NCBI GenBank assembly: GCA_018818835.1
Contig: JAHIRD010000112.1
Location: forward strand, 1 to 64,000
Direction: 5' to 3'
From: Pseudomonadota bacterium
Lineage (GTDB): Bacteria; Desulfobacterota; Desulfobacteria; Desulfobacterales; Desulfolunaceae
Length of the DNA stretch: 64,000 nucleotides
The notes under the pieces: model-generated
What the model was told of the DNA's origin: nothing
Databases searched by the model: none
What the model saw: the letters and a program-made list of their open reading frames with translations, nothing else
Program-made: the position numbers and the translations under genes
Shown: positions 16,797-26,674 of the stretch, in pieces
Numbering within the stretch: position 1 is the first letter of the stretch
How the letters are laid out: the number at the start of each line of letters is the position of its first letter

Positions 16797-18563
16797 TCAA
16801 TCCTGTATTTTTTCTTCTTTGTCTTCAAAATGCATGGTGTATAATTTAAAATACTCCCCGCCCCTTGCCAACAGTTCATCATGGGTTCCTTCTTCGACAA
16901 TCCGGCCACGGGCCAGCACAATAATCCGGTCAGCATAGGTTATGGTTGACAGGCGATGGGCAATAACAAAAGTGGTCCTTCCTTTCATCAGATTTTCAAG
17001 GGCACGCTGAACCACTTTTTCAGCCTCGGCATCCAGAGCCGAGGTGGCCTCGTCAAGCAGCAGAATCGGAGTATTTTTCAAAAGGGCCCTGGCAATACAG
17101 ATCCGCTGTTTTTCACCCCCCGAAAGACGGTTCCCCAACTCTCCGATGGTGGTTTCAAATCCCTGGGGAAATTTTTGGACAAAATCATAGGCAAATGCCG
17201 CCCTGGCTGCATTCATAATCTCCTCATCACTGGCATTATGATTGCCATACGCAATGTTATTCCGAATGCTGTCGTTAAACAGAATGGCATCCTGGGTAAC
17301 CATGGCGATCTGCTCTCGTAAAGAGGAAAGTGAGGCTAATCTGATATCCATTCCATCAATCAGAATACTGCCGGAGCTGACATCGTAGAAACGGGGAATC
17401 AGATTGACCAGAGTGGATTTCCCACCACCACTCATACCCACCAGGGCGATAACCTCACCGGGGTTTGCTTTGATGCAGACCTCGTCAAGAACCGTTGCCT
17501 CGTCGTAGCTGAAGGTTACATGGTCAAATTCAATTATATGGTTCCCCGGTGTAATGGTCTGGGGATTGACCGGGTCAACGATCTCCGACTGGGTTTCAAT
17601 GATATCAAAGACACGGTCAACAGCAGCTAAGCCTTCCTGGACCACATTGTTGAGTTTGGTCAGCTTTTTAAACGGCTCATAAAGAAGAAAAACCGCTGTG
17701 AGGAACGAAAAAAAAGTCCCGGTGGTGGAAGCGCCCGTAACAACCCCGTGCCCGCCATACCAGACAATAAAAGCGATGCCAAGACCTCCGCAGACATCCA
17801 TAATCGGCGATGACAATGCCTGGGCTTTGACTTTTTTCATTTCATAACGGAACAGCTCATACGATTTTTTAAAAAACCTTTTTTTTTCGTAGTCTTCGCG
17901 GCCAAAGGCCTTAACAATACGATTCCCGGCAAACGTTTCATGGAGAAAGGAATTCATTTCCGCCACCGATTCCTGGGTACCGGTGCTCACCTTACGGATT
18001 CGTCGGCCCAGCTGCACAATGGGTAAAAAAGCCAGGGGCACCACCACAAACGCCATAATAGCCATTTTCCAGTCCCGATAAAATACAACCACGGTAAGGC
18101 CCACAATGGAAAAGCAATGTTCTATGGCTCCCGTGACCACATTGGACACCATGGCTTTGATCACACTCACGTCATAGGTAATCCGGGACATGAGTCCGCC
18201 GGTTTTTTCCTTCTGGAAAAAAGTTAAGGAAAGATCCTGGATTTTGTCATAGAGGTCATTTCTAAGGGTCATAACAATACTCTGGCCCACATGGTTCATC
18301 AGGTATTCCTTGCCCAAGACCGCAAATCCCCTGAGAAAAGAAGTGGCAATCACAACCACGGGAATGAGCGTAAGCATCATTTCATCCTTGGCGATAAATA
18401 TATCATCAAGAATATTTTTAATTAAAAAGGCCAGAACAGCTGTGGTCCAGGACACCACCATCATGCAGCCCATGGCCACAGCCAGTTTGAGCCAGTTTTT
18501 CCGGATCAATGCTATAATATGTTTGTATCTGTTCTGCTTGAAAAATTCCGATATGATTTTCAT
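16797..18563 (-). CDS. msbA: MsbA-type lipid A ABC exporter
   Basis: A membrane domain with six helices (~20-320) is followed by an ATPase domain with Walker A GMSGGGKSTL, signature LSGGEKQRICIARAL, Walker B ILLLDEATSALD and the H-loop IAHRLST. The 588-residue half-transporter size and its position after lpxI in a lipid A gene series identify it as MsbA, which flips lipid A-core across the inner membrane as a homodimer. General multidrug exporters share this fold, but the context favours MsbA. Confidence 0.93.
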   Translation of the reverse strand: MKIISEFFKQNRYKHIIALIRKNWLKLAVAMGCMMVVSWTTAVLAFLIKNILDDIFIAKDEMMLTLIPVVVIATSFLRGFAVLGKEYLMNHVGQSIVMTLRNDLYDKIQDLSLTFFQKEKTGGLMSRITYDVSVIKAMVSNVVTGAIEHCFSIVGLTVVVFYRDWKMAIMAFVVVPLAFLPIVQLGRRIRKVSTGTQESVAEMNSFLHETFAGNRIVKAFGREDYEKKRFFKKSYELFRYEMKKVKAQALSSPIMDVCGGLGIAFIVWYGGHGVVTGASTTGTFFSFLTAVFLLYEPFKKLTKLNNVVQEGLAAVDRVFDIIETQSEIVDPVNPQTITPGNHIIEFDHVTFSYDEATVLDEVCIKANPGEVIALVGMSGGGKSTLVNLIPRFYDVSSGSILIDGMDIRLASLSSLREQIAMVTQDAILFNDSIRNNIAYGNHNASDEEIMNAARAAFAYDFVQKFPQGFETTIGELGNRLSGGEKQRICIARALLKNTPILLLDEATSALDAEAEKVVQRALENLMKGRTTFVIAHRLSTITYADRIIVLARGRIVEEGTHDELLARGGEYFKLYTMHFEDKEEKIQD

Positions 18564-18579
18564 AATTTAATATCTTTTT

Positions 18580-19383
18580 TTATTCACCAAGTGCGAGAAT
18601 AGCTATGTTATGCTGGTCAGCATAGGCAACCATCTCCTCTTTGTCAAAAACAATGGCCTTGCCCGCTTCGATTACAAGGACCGTTGCCCCTGAGTCGTGC
18701 ATGGTCTCAAGGGTCTTCAACCCCACGGCCGGAACATCAAAACGCATATCCTGATTAGGCTTGCTGACTTTAATGACCACGGCATCACCCTTACCCAGCA
18801 TGGCGCCACGCCGAATGGTGGCATCGGTTCCGTCAATGGCTTCCACGGCAAGAACAGATCCTCCACCCATGACAATGCACTGCCCAATATCCAGACGTCC
18901 GATTTCCTTGGCCAGCGAAAACCCTGCCCGGATGTCGGTCATATGGGCTTTGCCTGGTTTCATCCGAGTCCAGACCCCTGCCTCTGCCAGGAGTTCCGGC
19001 AACAGAAAGGTGGATGAACAGACCCGTAATCCCTCTTTTTCCAGAAAATCAGCAAAGATACCAAGAACGCCGTCATCATGGGTATGTTTCATGGAGGCAA
19101 GCAGCATCACCGCTTTCATATCCGGCTTGATATCAGAAAAAATTCTGGTTTTACGGATCCCCCCCACCATAACCACATCCCTGACCCCATGCTCACGGAA
19201 AAAACTTAAAAGTTTTTTCACCTGGCCCAGGTGAAGCCATTTGATGGAATGAGCGATATGTTCAAGGATTTCATCGGCTTCCTGGCGTATGGCAGCCACA
19301 TGGACATCATATCCCTTTGCTCTGGCTGCCTTGGAAAAAAGAAGGGGAAACTGACCGTTTCCCGCAATAATTCCGATTTTCAT
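18580..19383 (-). CDS. lpxI: LpxI: UDP-2,3-diacylglucosamine hydrolase
   Basis: The protein starts MKIGIIAGNGQFPLLFSKAAR and carries ADEILEHI, MVGGIRKTRIFSDIKPD and a C-terminal FDVPAVGLKTLETM, all typical of LpxI (DUF1009). It converts UDP-2,3-diacylglucosamine to lipid X, replacing LpxH. The start at 19383 follows AAGGATG; a longer frame from 19455 adds 24 residues not seen in the family. It lies between lpxA and msbA. lpxB and lpxK are not in this window. Confidence 0.93.
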   Translation of the reverse strand: MKIGIIAGNGQFPLLFSKAARAKGYDVHVAAIRQEADEILEHIAHSIKWLHLGQVKKLLSFFREHGVRDVVMVGGIRKTRIFSDIKPDMKAVMLLASMKHTHDDGVLGIFADFLEKEGLRVCSSTFLLPELLAEAGVWTRMKPGKAHMTDIRAGFSLAKEIGRLDIGQCIVMGGGSVLAVEAIDGTDATIRRGAMLGKGDAVVIKVSKPNQDMRFDVPAVGLKTLETMHDSGATVLVIEAGKAIVFDKEEMVAYADQHNIAILALGE

Positions 19384-19470
19384 TCTATGTTCATCCTTAA
19401 ACCTTAGAGGCACGGCATGCCGTACCCCTCCATGCGAGTCATGTTCTGACTGCATGTCGTGCCACGTTCA

Positions 19471-20256
19471 TCACCGGGTCACACCCCTGCTTGAAGAGTT
19501 TATAAATTCAATGAAGGCGATCACTTCCGGCAACTGATCCACCTCAGCCCGGACCCGTTCCACGGCTTCCGTTGAGGTCAATCCGATTCTGAAAACAATT
19601 CGATAGGCTTTTTTCAATGCAGCCAGGGTGGTGGGTGAAAAATTATGCCGCTGCAATCCCACTTTGTTCAGGCCATGAAGCTGGGCTCGATCCCCGGCAG
19701 CAATAACAAAGGGAGGAACATCCTTCACAACAGCCGATTTCCCCCCGATATATGCGTAGTCTCCCACCCGGACAAACTGATGAATGGCCACAAGTCCTCC
19801 CACGGTGACATGGTCACCCAGAATGATATGGCCGGCAAGGGTAGAATTGTTGGCCAGAATGACTTTTCGCCCGATGCGGCAGTCATGGGCCACATGGGCA
19901 TAGGCCATCAGATAATTTTCCTCTCCCAATTCCGTGATACCACCTCCCATGCCGGTTCCCCGGTTGATGGTCACAAACTCACGAATCACGGTTCCGCGTC
20001 CTATTTTCAAATAGGTTTTCTCACCATGGTATTTCAAATCCTGTGGTGCGGCACCCACGGACGCATATTGGAATATCGTGCAATCCGGGCCAACAGTCAC
20101 ATACTGATCAATGACAACATGCGAGGCGATGGTGGTTCGTGGCCCAATAATTGTATCACCCTTTATAATGGAATACGGCCCAACCGTTACACCTTCTCCC
20201 AATTCTGCCGAAGGATCAATAATTGCTGTTGGGTGTATCAGAACTCTTTGTGTCAT
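19471..20256 (-). CDS. lpxA: LpxA: UDP-N-acetylglucosamine acyltransferase
   Basis: The 261-residue protein has the left-handed beta-helix hexapeptide repeats from the N-terminus (HPTAIIDPSAELGEGVTVGP) and the catalytic His in MAYAHVAHDCRIG (~125). The C-terminal helical domain holds LHGLNKVGLQRHNF. It is the first lipid A enzyme, transferring a 3-hydroxyacyl chain from ACP to UDP-GlcNAc. It follows lpxD by six bases. fabZ, which often lies between them, is absent here. Confidence 0.97.
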   Translation of the reverse strand: MTQRVLIHPTAIIDPSAELGEGVTVGPYSIIKGDTIIGPRTTIASHVVIDQYVTVGPDCTIFQYASVGAAPQDLKYHGEKTYLKIGRGTVIREFVTINRGTGMGGGITELGEENYLMAYAHVAHDCRIGRKVILANNSTLAGHIILGDHVTVGGLVAIHQFVRVGDYAYIGGKSAVVKDVPPFVIAAGDRAQLHGLNKVGLQRHNFSPTTLAALKKAYRIVFRIGLTSTEAVERVRAEVDQLPEVIAFIEFINSSSRGVTR

Positions 20257-20262
20257 ATATCT

Positions 20263-21291
20263 TCAGTCTCCCTTTTCTTCCAGTTCTTTTAGTCGTTTTG
20301 CATGGGCCCCAAGTTTCTTTTTCAATTCAGGTAGCTGGGACACTACAATTTGTGCTTTCATCCATTGTTTGTGGGGAATGGCCGGAACACCTGATAAAAC
20401 AGCCCCCGCATCCACGGATTTGATCACGCCTGCCTTGGGGCCGATCACGGCGTTGTTTCCTATGGTGAGATGGCCTGAAACACCGACCTGCCCGGCCAGA
20501 ATCACATGGTCCCCGATGACCGAACTCCCGGCTATACCCACCTGGGCCACCAGCAAGGTGTTTTCACCCACCTCCACATTGTGCCCCACATGAACCAGAT
20601 TATCGGTCTTCACACCATTTTTAATCCGTGTTTCTCCGTGGGTGCCCCGATCAATGGTATTGGACGCCCCAATCTCCACATCATCGCCGATACGTACGAT
20701 TCCTGTATGGGGAATCTTGGTGTACTGTTGCCCCTCGGGCACAAAGCCAAAACCGTCACTACCGATGACTGTTCCGGCGTGAATCGTGACCCTGCTACCG
20801 ATCACACATCGGTCAAGAATGGTCACATTAGGATAAATCATCACATCATCCCCCAGAATGACCCCGTCCCCGATCACCACATTCGGATAAATCAGAACAC
20901 GACTTCCCAGAGAGACCTTATCTCCGATAACCACACCGGATCGGAGTTCAACATTCTTTCCCCATGAGACATGGTTGCCCACACAGACCGAGGGATGGAT
21001 TCTATCCCTGATCACAGGCCCCGGGTTAAACAGACGGGAGAGGCTGACAAAGGCCATGCGGGGATTTTTCACATAGATCAGATTCCCGGAAAGATTCAAA
21101 GCCTCTTCAGGCACCAGAACAGCTGCGGCTTTTGTTTCGCCCAAGCGGACCAGATACCGGGAATCGTCTGCAAAGCAGAGCTCCGATTCCATGGCCTGGT
21201 CAAAGGAGGCCATGCCTGTAATGATTTTATGCCCATCGCCGGAAAGGCGCCCTCCAAGCTTTTCAGCTATCACAGCAAGGGTCATGTCCAT
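20263..21291 (-). CDS. lpxD: LpxD: UDP-3-O-acyl-glucosamine N-acyltransferase
   Basis: An N-terminal uridine-binding domain (~1-100, with ADDSRYL) precedes a hexapeptide-repeat beta-helix. DNLVHVGHNVEVGENTLLVAQVGIAGS contains the catalytic His. The 342-residue length is standard. It adds the second acyl chain in lipid A synthesis. The ATG lies directly after the skp stop codon. Confidence 0.97.
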   Translation of the reverse strand: MDMTLAVIAEKLGGRLSGDGHKIITGMASFDQAMESELCFADDSRYLVRLGETKAAAVLVPEEALNLSGNLIYVKNPRMAFVSLSRLFNPGPVIRDRIHPSVCVGNHVSWGKNVELRSGVVIGDKVSLGSRVLIYPNVVIGDGVILGDDVMIYPNVTILDRCVIGSRVTIHAGTVIGSDGFGFVPEGQQYTKIPHTGIVRIGDDVEIGASNTIDRGTHGETRIKNGVKTDNLVHVGHNVEVGENTLLVAQVGIAGSSVIGDHVILAGQVGVSGHLTIGNNAVIGPKAGVIKSVDAGAVLSGVPAIPHKQWMKAQIVVSQLPELKKKLGAHAKRLKELEEKGD

Positions 21292-21825
21292 CTAGTTCTT
21301 CCTCTGATAATCCATATTGTATTCTTCAACCACCTTGCTGGTTATGTCTGTTGACATGGGGGCGTACAAGGTATCGTTCTTTTCAAGAATCAACAAATAA
21401 CCGCCCTTTTTTCCAATTTTTTCTATCAGCTGAAAGACTTCGTCTTTTATTTCAGCCGTTTGTTTGGCGTTGATCTCTTTCAACTGGTTGCTGTAAAGGT
21501 CGTCGGCCGCCTTGAACCCATCGAGCTTGATGGTCAGTTCAAGTTTTTTTTGATCGCGATCCGATTTTTCACCCAACAGTTCGATGCTCTCGATGTATTT
21601 CTGAAGATTGACAATGTCCTGCTGGCGTTTTTTCAAATCCTCGGACCGTTCATCCTGCTTCTGTCTCAGGATCCGGGCAGCGTCTTTCCCGGCCAGTGAC
21701 TCCTTGAGAATGCGTTGGAAATCCACCACGCCAATTTTCGCCACATCGGCTCCATAAACCGATGAAACAGAACCTATCATGACAAACAACACCAGCAAAC
21801 TCAAAACAGATCGTTTCAACCTCAT
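21292..21825 (-). CDS. skp: Skp/OmpH family periplasmic chaperone
   Basis: A signal peptide (MRLKRSVLSLLVLFVMIGSVSSVYG) precedes AKIGVVDFQRILKES, the conserved start of OmpH proteins. A charged coiled-coil tentacle region (~45-130) follows, and the beta-strand end YLLILEKNDTLYA. The start at 21825 follows GGGGAGAAGC; a start 18 bases earlier is possible but places residues ahead of the signal. Skp holds unfolded outer-membrane proteins for BamA, whose gene is immediately upstream. Confidence 0.92.
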   Translation of the reverse strand: MRLKRSVLSLLVLFVMIGSVSSVYGADVAKIGVVDFQRILKESLAGKDAARILRQKQDERSEDLKKRQQDIVNLQKYIESIELLGEKSDRDQKKLELTIKLDGFKAADDLYSNQLKEINAKQTAEIKDEVFQLIEKIGKKGGYLLILEKNDTLYAPMSTDITSKVVEEYNMDYQRKN

Positions 21826-21866
21826 GAGCTTCTCCCCTGACATTTAAAGACCCCATGGCCTTTGGA

Positions 21867-24590
21867 TCAAAACGTCCCTCCCATGGTAAAGTCCCATTTC
21901 CCGTTGGTAGGTTCTCCTTCTTGGGGATCAATGATGTAACCCCGTTCAAAACGAATAGGTCCGATGGGAGAATACCACCTTATACCAAAACCCCAGGATT
22001 TCCTGAGATCACCGGTTTTCATATGATCATTTTCTTCGAAAACTTGCCCTGCATCAAAGAAAAGAAGCCCCAGAAACCCTTCGGTTTTAAACAGGGGACG
22101 AAGAAGTTCCACGTTGAACTGAATATATTTTTTCCCGCCAACCTGAGCCTTTCCAGATATCATTACAGGGTTTCCATCCGCATCAACCATCAGCTCCCCG
22201 TCTGAATCCGTGTCTTGATATTCATAGTCCTCCCAAAGACTGATATCCTGCCAGCCGAAGCCCCGGACAGAGTTCATCCCGCCCAGAAAAAATGTTTCAT
22301 AGGAGGGCAGCAAACCATCGCTGTTTTTTTTAACAAAACCCCCTTCGCCATGGAGGAAGCCTATGAACCTTGTAACCAAAGGGAAATAGCGGCCCAGGGA
22401 CATTTTGTATTTTGTAAAGCTGATATCCCCGCCCAAGGGGCCACCGGCATATTCCACGGAAACCGAACAATCCGACCCCTGGGTGGCCTGGGCATTGTAG
22501 GCCCTGTCCCTGGAATCGTAGTGTAATGTGGTGGTTGTACTTCGTGTAACAAACTCACCGAGAAGATCATAAGTGACTTGATCAGCCCCTAACTGTACAT
22601 TTGAAATATCATTGATTTCATAGGCATATGAAACGTAGAGTCGGGTATAATCGAAGACTGGATAACCGAATTTCAAGGCCCCACCAAGGGTTCGCTTATC
22701 ATAGTAGTCGTACTCCCGTTCCCAGTCCATCAGTTCGACCTGGGCGGACAGAGGGATGTCAAACAGCCAGGGTTCGGTAAAGCTCATGGAGTACTTGTTG
22801 CTTTTATCACCAAATTCTCCCTGAAGATTCAAGGTCTGATCCCTGCCAAAAAGATTCCGTTTGGCCACGGCAAGGGTTCCGAACAGTTTGTCCTGACTGC
22901 TGTAGCCCATGCCGAATGTAAAGGTCCCTGTGGGTTTTTCCTTCACATCAATGAGCAGATCCATGGTATCATCGGTGCTTCCCCGCCGGGTGTTAACTTT
23001 GACGTCTTCAAAATAATCCATGCGGTAGAGATTCCGAACGCTCCGTTTCATTTTGGTTCCACTGAACAGTTCCTGTTCGTGGACCTGGAGCTGGCGGCGA
23101 ATCACCTTGTCCCGGGTTACGAGATTCCCTCCAATGATGATCCGGTCAAAATAAACAAGCCCCCCTTTACTAATATCAAATTCAATATCAGCGGTAAGGG
23201 TCTCGGGGTGGCGATTCAGACGGGGGTGAATGCCTGCCGAGGCATAGCCTTTGTCTGAATAGACATCGGTCAGAACCATCACATCCTGCTGGATGATTTC
23301 CTTGTTGCAGAATTTTTCTTTGGTAATGGCTAATTTCCCAAGGAGTTTCTCTTTGGGTTCAATCAGCTCCCCGTTGATGGAAACCACGCCTGTTTTATAC
23401 TGAAGGCCTTCATCGATTTTGATGGTCACAAAAATCCACTTTCCCTCATACTCGATTTTCGGGTCACCGATTTTCACATCAATGAACCCCTCTCTCTGGT
23501 ATTGGCCACCGATGTTGGCAAGGTCGGAGTTCAAATCAGCCATATCCAGAACACCCGATGAGGTCAGCCATGAGAAAAAACCCTTTTTCTTTGTTTTCAT
23601 GAGTTTTTTCAATTTTTTATTGTTAAATGCACTGGCACCTTCAAAGGTGATGGTCTTGATCAGTACCTTTTCCCCTTCTTCAATGACAAACTCAAGGTCT
23701 GCCTGATTGTTTTCCTTGGGATAGGTTTTATAGGTCACCTTGGTGTTGTGATAATGTTTGTCCTGGTACAGGGATTCGATCTGGCGAATATTGGATTTGA
23801 TTTTAAAACTGTTCAGTATTGAACCGGGAGTAATGGTGACTTCTTTCAATATTTTTTCACTGTCAAGGGCTTTGTTACCTTTAACTTTGATTTTGTGAAC
23901 CGTGGGTTTTTCCTTGACCGAAAAAATAACCTTTGTCCCTTGACCTGACCGGTCTGCCTCTATTCGGATGTCCTCAAAATATCCCATGGCAAAGACATTT
24001 TTAAGATCCTCACTAAGCTTTGCTTTCTGAAAACGGTCACCGGCCTTGGATTTGATGACTTTTAAAATGGCATCGGTTTCAATGCGCTCATTTCCAAGAA
24101 TCGAAATTTCCGAAATGGCTTCCAGCTTGAACACCCGGGTTCCAATGGACACGGCAACCTGATTCACGGTGGACAGAAGGTTTTCAATGTCCTCCCCTTC
24201 GGCATACAGATACTCAGGGCCCTGGTCAGATACAGTATTCAATAATTTCACGTCCAGACTGATGCGCTTTCCAAGGCGGGTCAGGCTACCCCAGACCACA
24301 TAATCAGCATGACCGGAACGGCCAAAATCACGTGCCTGCAAGAGGGTAATGGGCTTGGTTTCATCTAAAAAAGTTTGTTCAGATTCAATAATCACGCCCC
24401 CGTCTTTTTCAAGCTGACCGGAAATAATCAGTGGAATCTGTGTTTTGAGATAAGACATATCTTTCTGGGACTGAATCTCAAATGGAAGAACCATGATCCT
24501 GGCACTCCCTTCGGCAGCAAGGGAAGAATCACTGTAAGACACACACAGACACATCAAGACAAACAGACATAACGATTTTCTTCTTATCAT
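21867..24590 (-). CDS. bamA: BamA outer-membrane protein assembly factor
   Basis: The ~907-residue protein has a signal peptide (~1-26), an extra N-terminal domain (~28-160) resembling a TolB-N/FlgO-like periplasmic fold, five POTRA-type repeats (~165-520, e.g. VKIKVKGN-like IKVKGNKALDSEKILKEV) and a C-terminal 16-strand barrel. The barrel includes the VRGF loop motif (NSVRGFGW) and ends in aromatic GTF. The extra N-terminal domain makes it ~100 residues longer than E. coli BamA. The ATG at 24590 overlaps the lolD stop by one base. Confidence 0.95.
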   Translation of the reverse strand: MIRRKSLCLFVLMCLCVSYSDSSLAAEGSARIMVLPFEIQSQKDMSYLKTQIPLIISGQLEKDGGVIIESEQTFLDETKPITLLQARDFGRSGHADYVVWGSLTRLGKRISLDVKLLNTVSDQGPEYLYAEGEDIENLLSTVNQVAVSIGTRVFKLEAISEISILGNERIETDAILKVIKSKAGDRFQKAKLSEDLKNVFAMGYFEDIRIEADRSGQGTKVIFSVKEKPTVHKIKVKGNKALDSEKILKEVTITPGSILNSFKIKSNIRQIESLYQDKHYHNTKVTYKTYPKENNQADLEFVIEEGEKVLIKTITFEGASAFNNKKLKKLMKTKKKGFFSWLTSSGVLDMADLNSDLANIGGQYQREGFIDVKIGDPKIEYEGKWIFVTIKIDEGLQYKTGVVSINGELIEPKEKLLGKLAITKEKFCNKEIIQQDVMVLTDVYSDKGYASAGIHPRLNRHPETLTADIEFDISKGGLVYFDRIIIGGNLVTRDKVIRRQLQVHEQELFSGTKMKRSVRNLYRMDYFEDVKVNTRRGSTDDTMDLLIDVKEKPTGTFTFGMGYSSQDKLFGTLAVAKRNLFGRDQTLNLQGEFGDKSNKYSMSFTEPWLFDIPLSAQVELMDWEREYDYYDKRTLGGALKFGYPVFDYTRLYVSYAYEINDISNVQLGADQVTYDLLGEFVTRSTTTTLHYDSRDRAYNAQATQGSDCSVSVEYAGGPLGGDISFTKYKMSLGRYFPLVTRFIGFLHGEGGFVKKNSDGLLPSYETFFLGGMNSVRGFGWQDISLWEDYEYQDTDSDGELMVDADGNPVMISGKAQVGGKKYIQFNVELLRPLFKTEGFLGLLFFDAGQVFEENDHMKTGDLRKSWGFGIRWYSPIGPIRFERGYIIDPQEGEPTNGKWDFTMGGTF

Positions 24591-25306
24591 CAACTAAGCT
24601 CCGAGACACCTTCATGATAACTGGTTATAATTTTACCCTCAAAAAGGGTTACCTTTCGTTTCATATATGCAGCGAGTGCCATGTTATGGGTTACAACAAG
24701 CGTTGTCATATTTAATTCCCTGTTCAGCTGATCAAGGAGTTCATGGACCCGTTCACTGTTTTTACGATCAAGATTTCCTGTGGGCTCATCGGCAAGAAGA
24801 ATGGAAGGCTTCCTGACAATGGCACGGGCAATGGCTACCCGCTGCTGTTCCCCACCTGAAAGTTCACCAGCCCGGCTCAACAGACGTTTGCCAAGACCCA
24901 CCCGTTTCAATATATCTTCGGATTCTGCTGCGGCCCGATCTTTCTGAAAACCATTAATTAACATGGGCATGGCCACATTTTCAAGGGCTGTAAACTCAGG
25001 AAGCAGATGGTGAAATTGAAATACAAAACCGATTTTCTCATTTCGAAATAAGGCCAGCTTCTCGTCTGAAAAATCAAAGACATTTTTACCATTGTACACC
25101 AGGCTACCCGAATCTGGTTTGTCCAGGGTCCCAATGATATGAAGAAGGGTGGATTTGCCGATACCCGAAGCGCCTACAATGGCTATGGTTTCACCTTCAC
25201 TCACAAAAAAATCAACATCTTTGAGAACATCAAAATGATAGTCTCCAACGGTAAAGCCCTTTGAAACGCCCTTCAATGAAATTGTGGACGTGCATGCATC
25301 ATCCAT
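24590..25306 (-). CDS. lolD: LolD: lipoprotein-releasing ABC ATPase
   Basis: Walker [14 protein letters not shown]-loop [18 protein letters not shown], signature [15 protein letters not shown] and Walker [13 protein letters not shown] are all present. The [10 protein letters not shown] segment is characteristic of LolD. It drives release of outer-membrane lipoproteins from the inner membrane with its permease partner. The ATG at 25306 (after GAGG) is preferred to a TTG at 25321; it overlaps the permease gene end by eight bases. Confidence 0.95.
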   Translation of the reverse strand: MDDACTSTISLKGVSKGFTVGDYHFDVLKDVDFFVSEGETIAIVGASGIGKSTLLHIIGTLDKPDSGSLVYNGKNVFDFSDEKLALFRNEKIGFVFQFHHLLPEFTALENVAMPMLINGFQKDRAAAESEDILKRVGLGKRLLSRAGELSGGEQQRVAIARAIVRKPSILLADEPTGNLDRKNSERVHELLDQLNRELNMTTLVVTHNMALAAYMKRKVTLFEGKIITSYHEGVSELS

Positions 25307-26540
25307 AGCGAATCGCCTCAACCGGATCTATTTTTGCGGCCTGGTGTGCCGGGTAAAGTGTGGATAAAAAACATATGGCCAGAGCGGAAATGGCAATAAT
25401 GATCACATCCTGAAACTCCAGGAGAACAGGAAGGGATGAAAATGCATACACCGACGGAAGCTCGATAATTTTCCAGTTCATAAGAATGTAACACAGAGCA
25501 AGTCCCATACTGACCCCTATCCCTGTTCCGATCATCCCAATAAAGGTTCCCTGGTATACAAATATTTTTCGTATGCTTTGATCACTGGCTCCCATGGTTT
25601 TCAAAATGGCGATATCTTTTGTCTTCTCCATGACCAGCATGATAAGTGTGCTGGCAATATTAAACGCCGCGACTAAAACAATGAGTATAAGAATCACAAA
25701 CATGGCTGCTTTTTCGAGCTTCAAAGCCGAAAAAAGACTGGCATTGATCTGCATCCAGTCCTGGGCCCAGTAAGCCGTTCCGATCTTATCCAGTATCGCC
25801 TTTTTGATTGGAGCGACCTGGTACATATCCTTAACCCAGACATCCAGCCCTGAGACCATATCCGGCATCCTCAAGGCCTGCTGAACATCTTGAATGTCCA
25901 TGTAGGCAAAAAATGCATCGTATTCATACATACCTGATTTAAAGGTCCCTGCCACCCGGTATTTTCTCATGGAGGGAACCTGGCCCATGGGAGAAATCAT
26001 TCCTTTGGGGGAAATCAGATACAGAACATCTCCTTCACTCACACCAATATTCATGGCAAGATCCTGACCCAGAATAATCGGAGGCAATACCGGTTTTCCA
26101 TCTTCCGATGCAGGGGGAGTCTTTAATTTTTCCCTCAATTTTGCCGAGTCATAGCCTTCAATGATTTTCACGGAAACATCGGGGTTGATACCCCGAATAG
26201 ACGCACCGGAAACCCCGTAGGCTGTTCTGAGCAGCACCTGACTGCTGATATAGGGAGATGTCTCAATCACACCGGGAACCGATGAAATCAGATCGCTGAC
26301 AAAGTCATAGTCTGAAAAATGGCCACCATGCTGCAGCACGGTGATATGAGACTGAAAACCCAGAATGCGTTGCCTGAAGTCGGATTCGGCACCGCTCATC
26401 ACGGCAATGACAACCACCAGTGCCATGACACCCACAGCCACACCAGCAACGGATAAGATCGTGATAAGGGATATAAAAGACTGTTTTCGCTTGGCTTTGA
26501 GATAGCGCAAAGCGATAAAAAACTCATAGGGCATATCCAT
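25299..26540 (-). CDS. LolC/LolE-type lipoprotein-releasing permease
   Basis: The 413-residue protein has an N-terminal helix (~25-48), a large periplasmic domain (~50-270) and three C-terminal helices with the FtsX-like pattern (MEKTKDIAILKTMGASDQSIRKIF). This is the MacB/FtsX permease design of LolC/E. Only one such permease is encoded next to lolD, so it probably works as a homodimer (LolF-like). It removes lipoproteins from the inner membrane for transfer to LolA. Confidence 0.93.
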   Translation of the reverse strand: MDMPYEFFIALRYLKAKRKQSFISLITILSVAGVAVGVMALVVVIAVMSGAESDFRQRILGFQSHITVLQHGGHFSDYDFVSDLISSVPGVIETSPYISSQVLLRTAYGVSGASIRGINPDVSVKIIEGYDSAKLREKLKTPPASEDGKPVLPPIILGQDLAMNIGVSEGDVLYLISPKGMISPMGQVPSMRKYRVAGTFKSGMYEYDAFFAYMDIQDVQQALRMPDMVSGLDVWVKDMYQVAPIKKAILDKIGTAYWAQDWMQINASLFSALKLEKAAMFVILILIVLVAAFNIASTLIMLVMEKTKDIAILKTMGASDQSIRKIFVYQGTFIGMIGTGIGVSMGLALCYILMNWKIIELPSVYAFSSLPVLLEFQDVIIIAISALAICFLSTLYPAHQAAKIDPVEAIRYG

Positions 26541-26674
26541 GGATATCCTGCAAAAGGTCCTAATTAATGTGGTTATTTCACTTTATTCCTGAAAACAAGA
26601 TCAGTGCAGGAACGTAAAGCTTGCCCCCCAAGCCAAGATGAAATTAAAAGACCTTACTAAAAAAAGCAACGGAT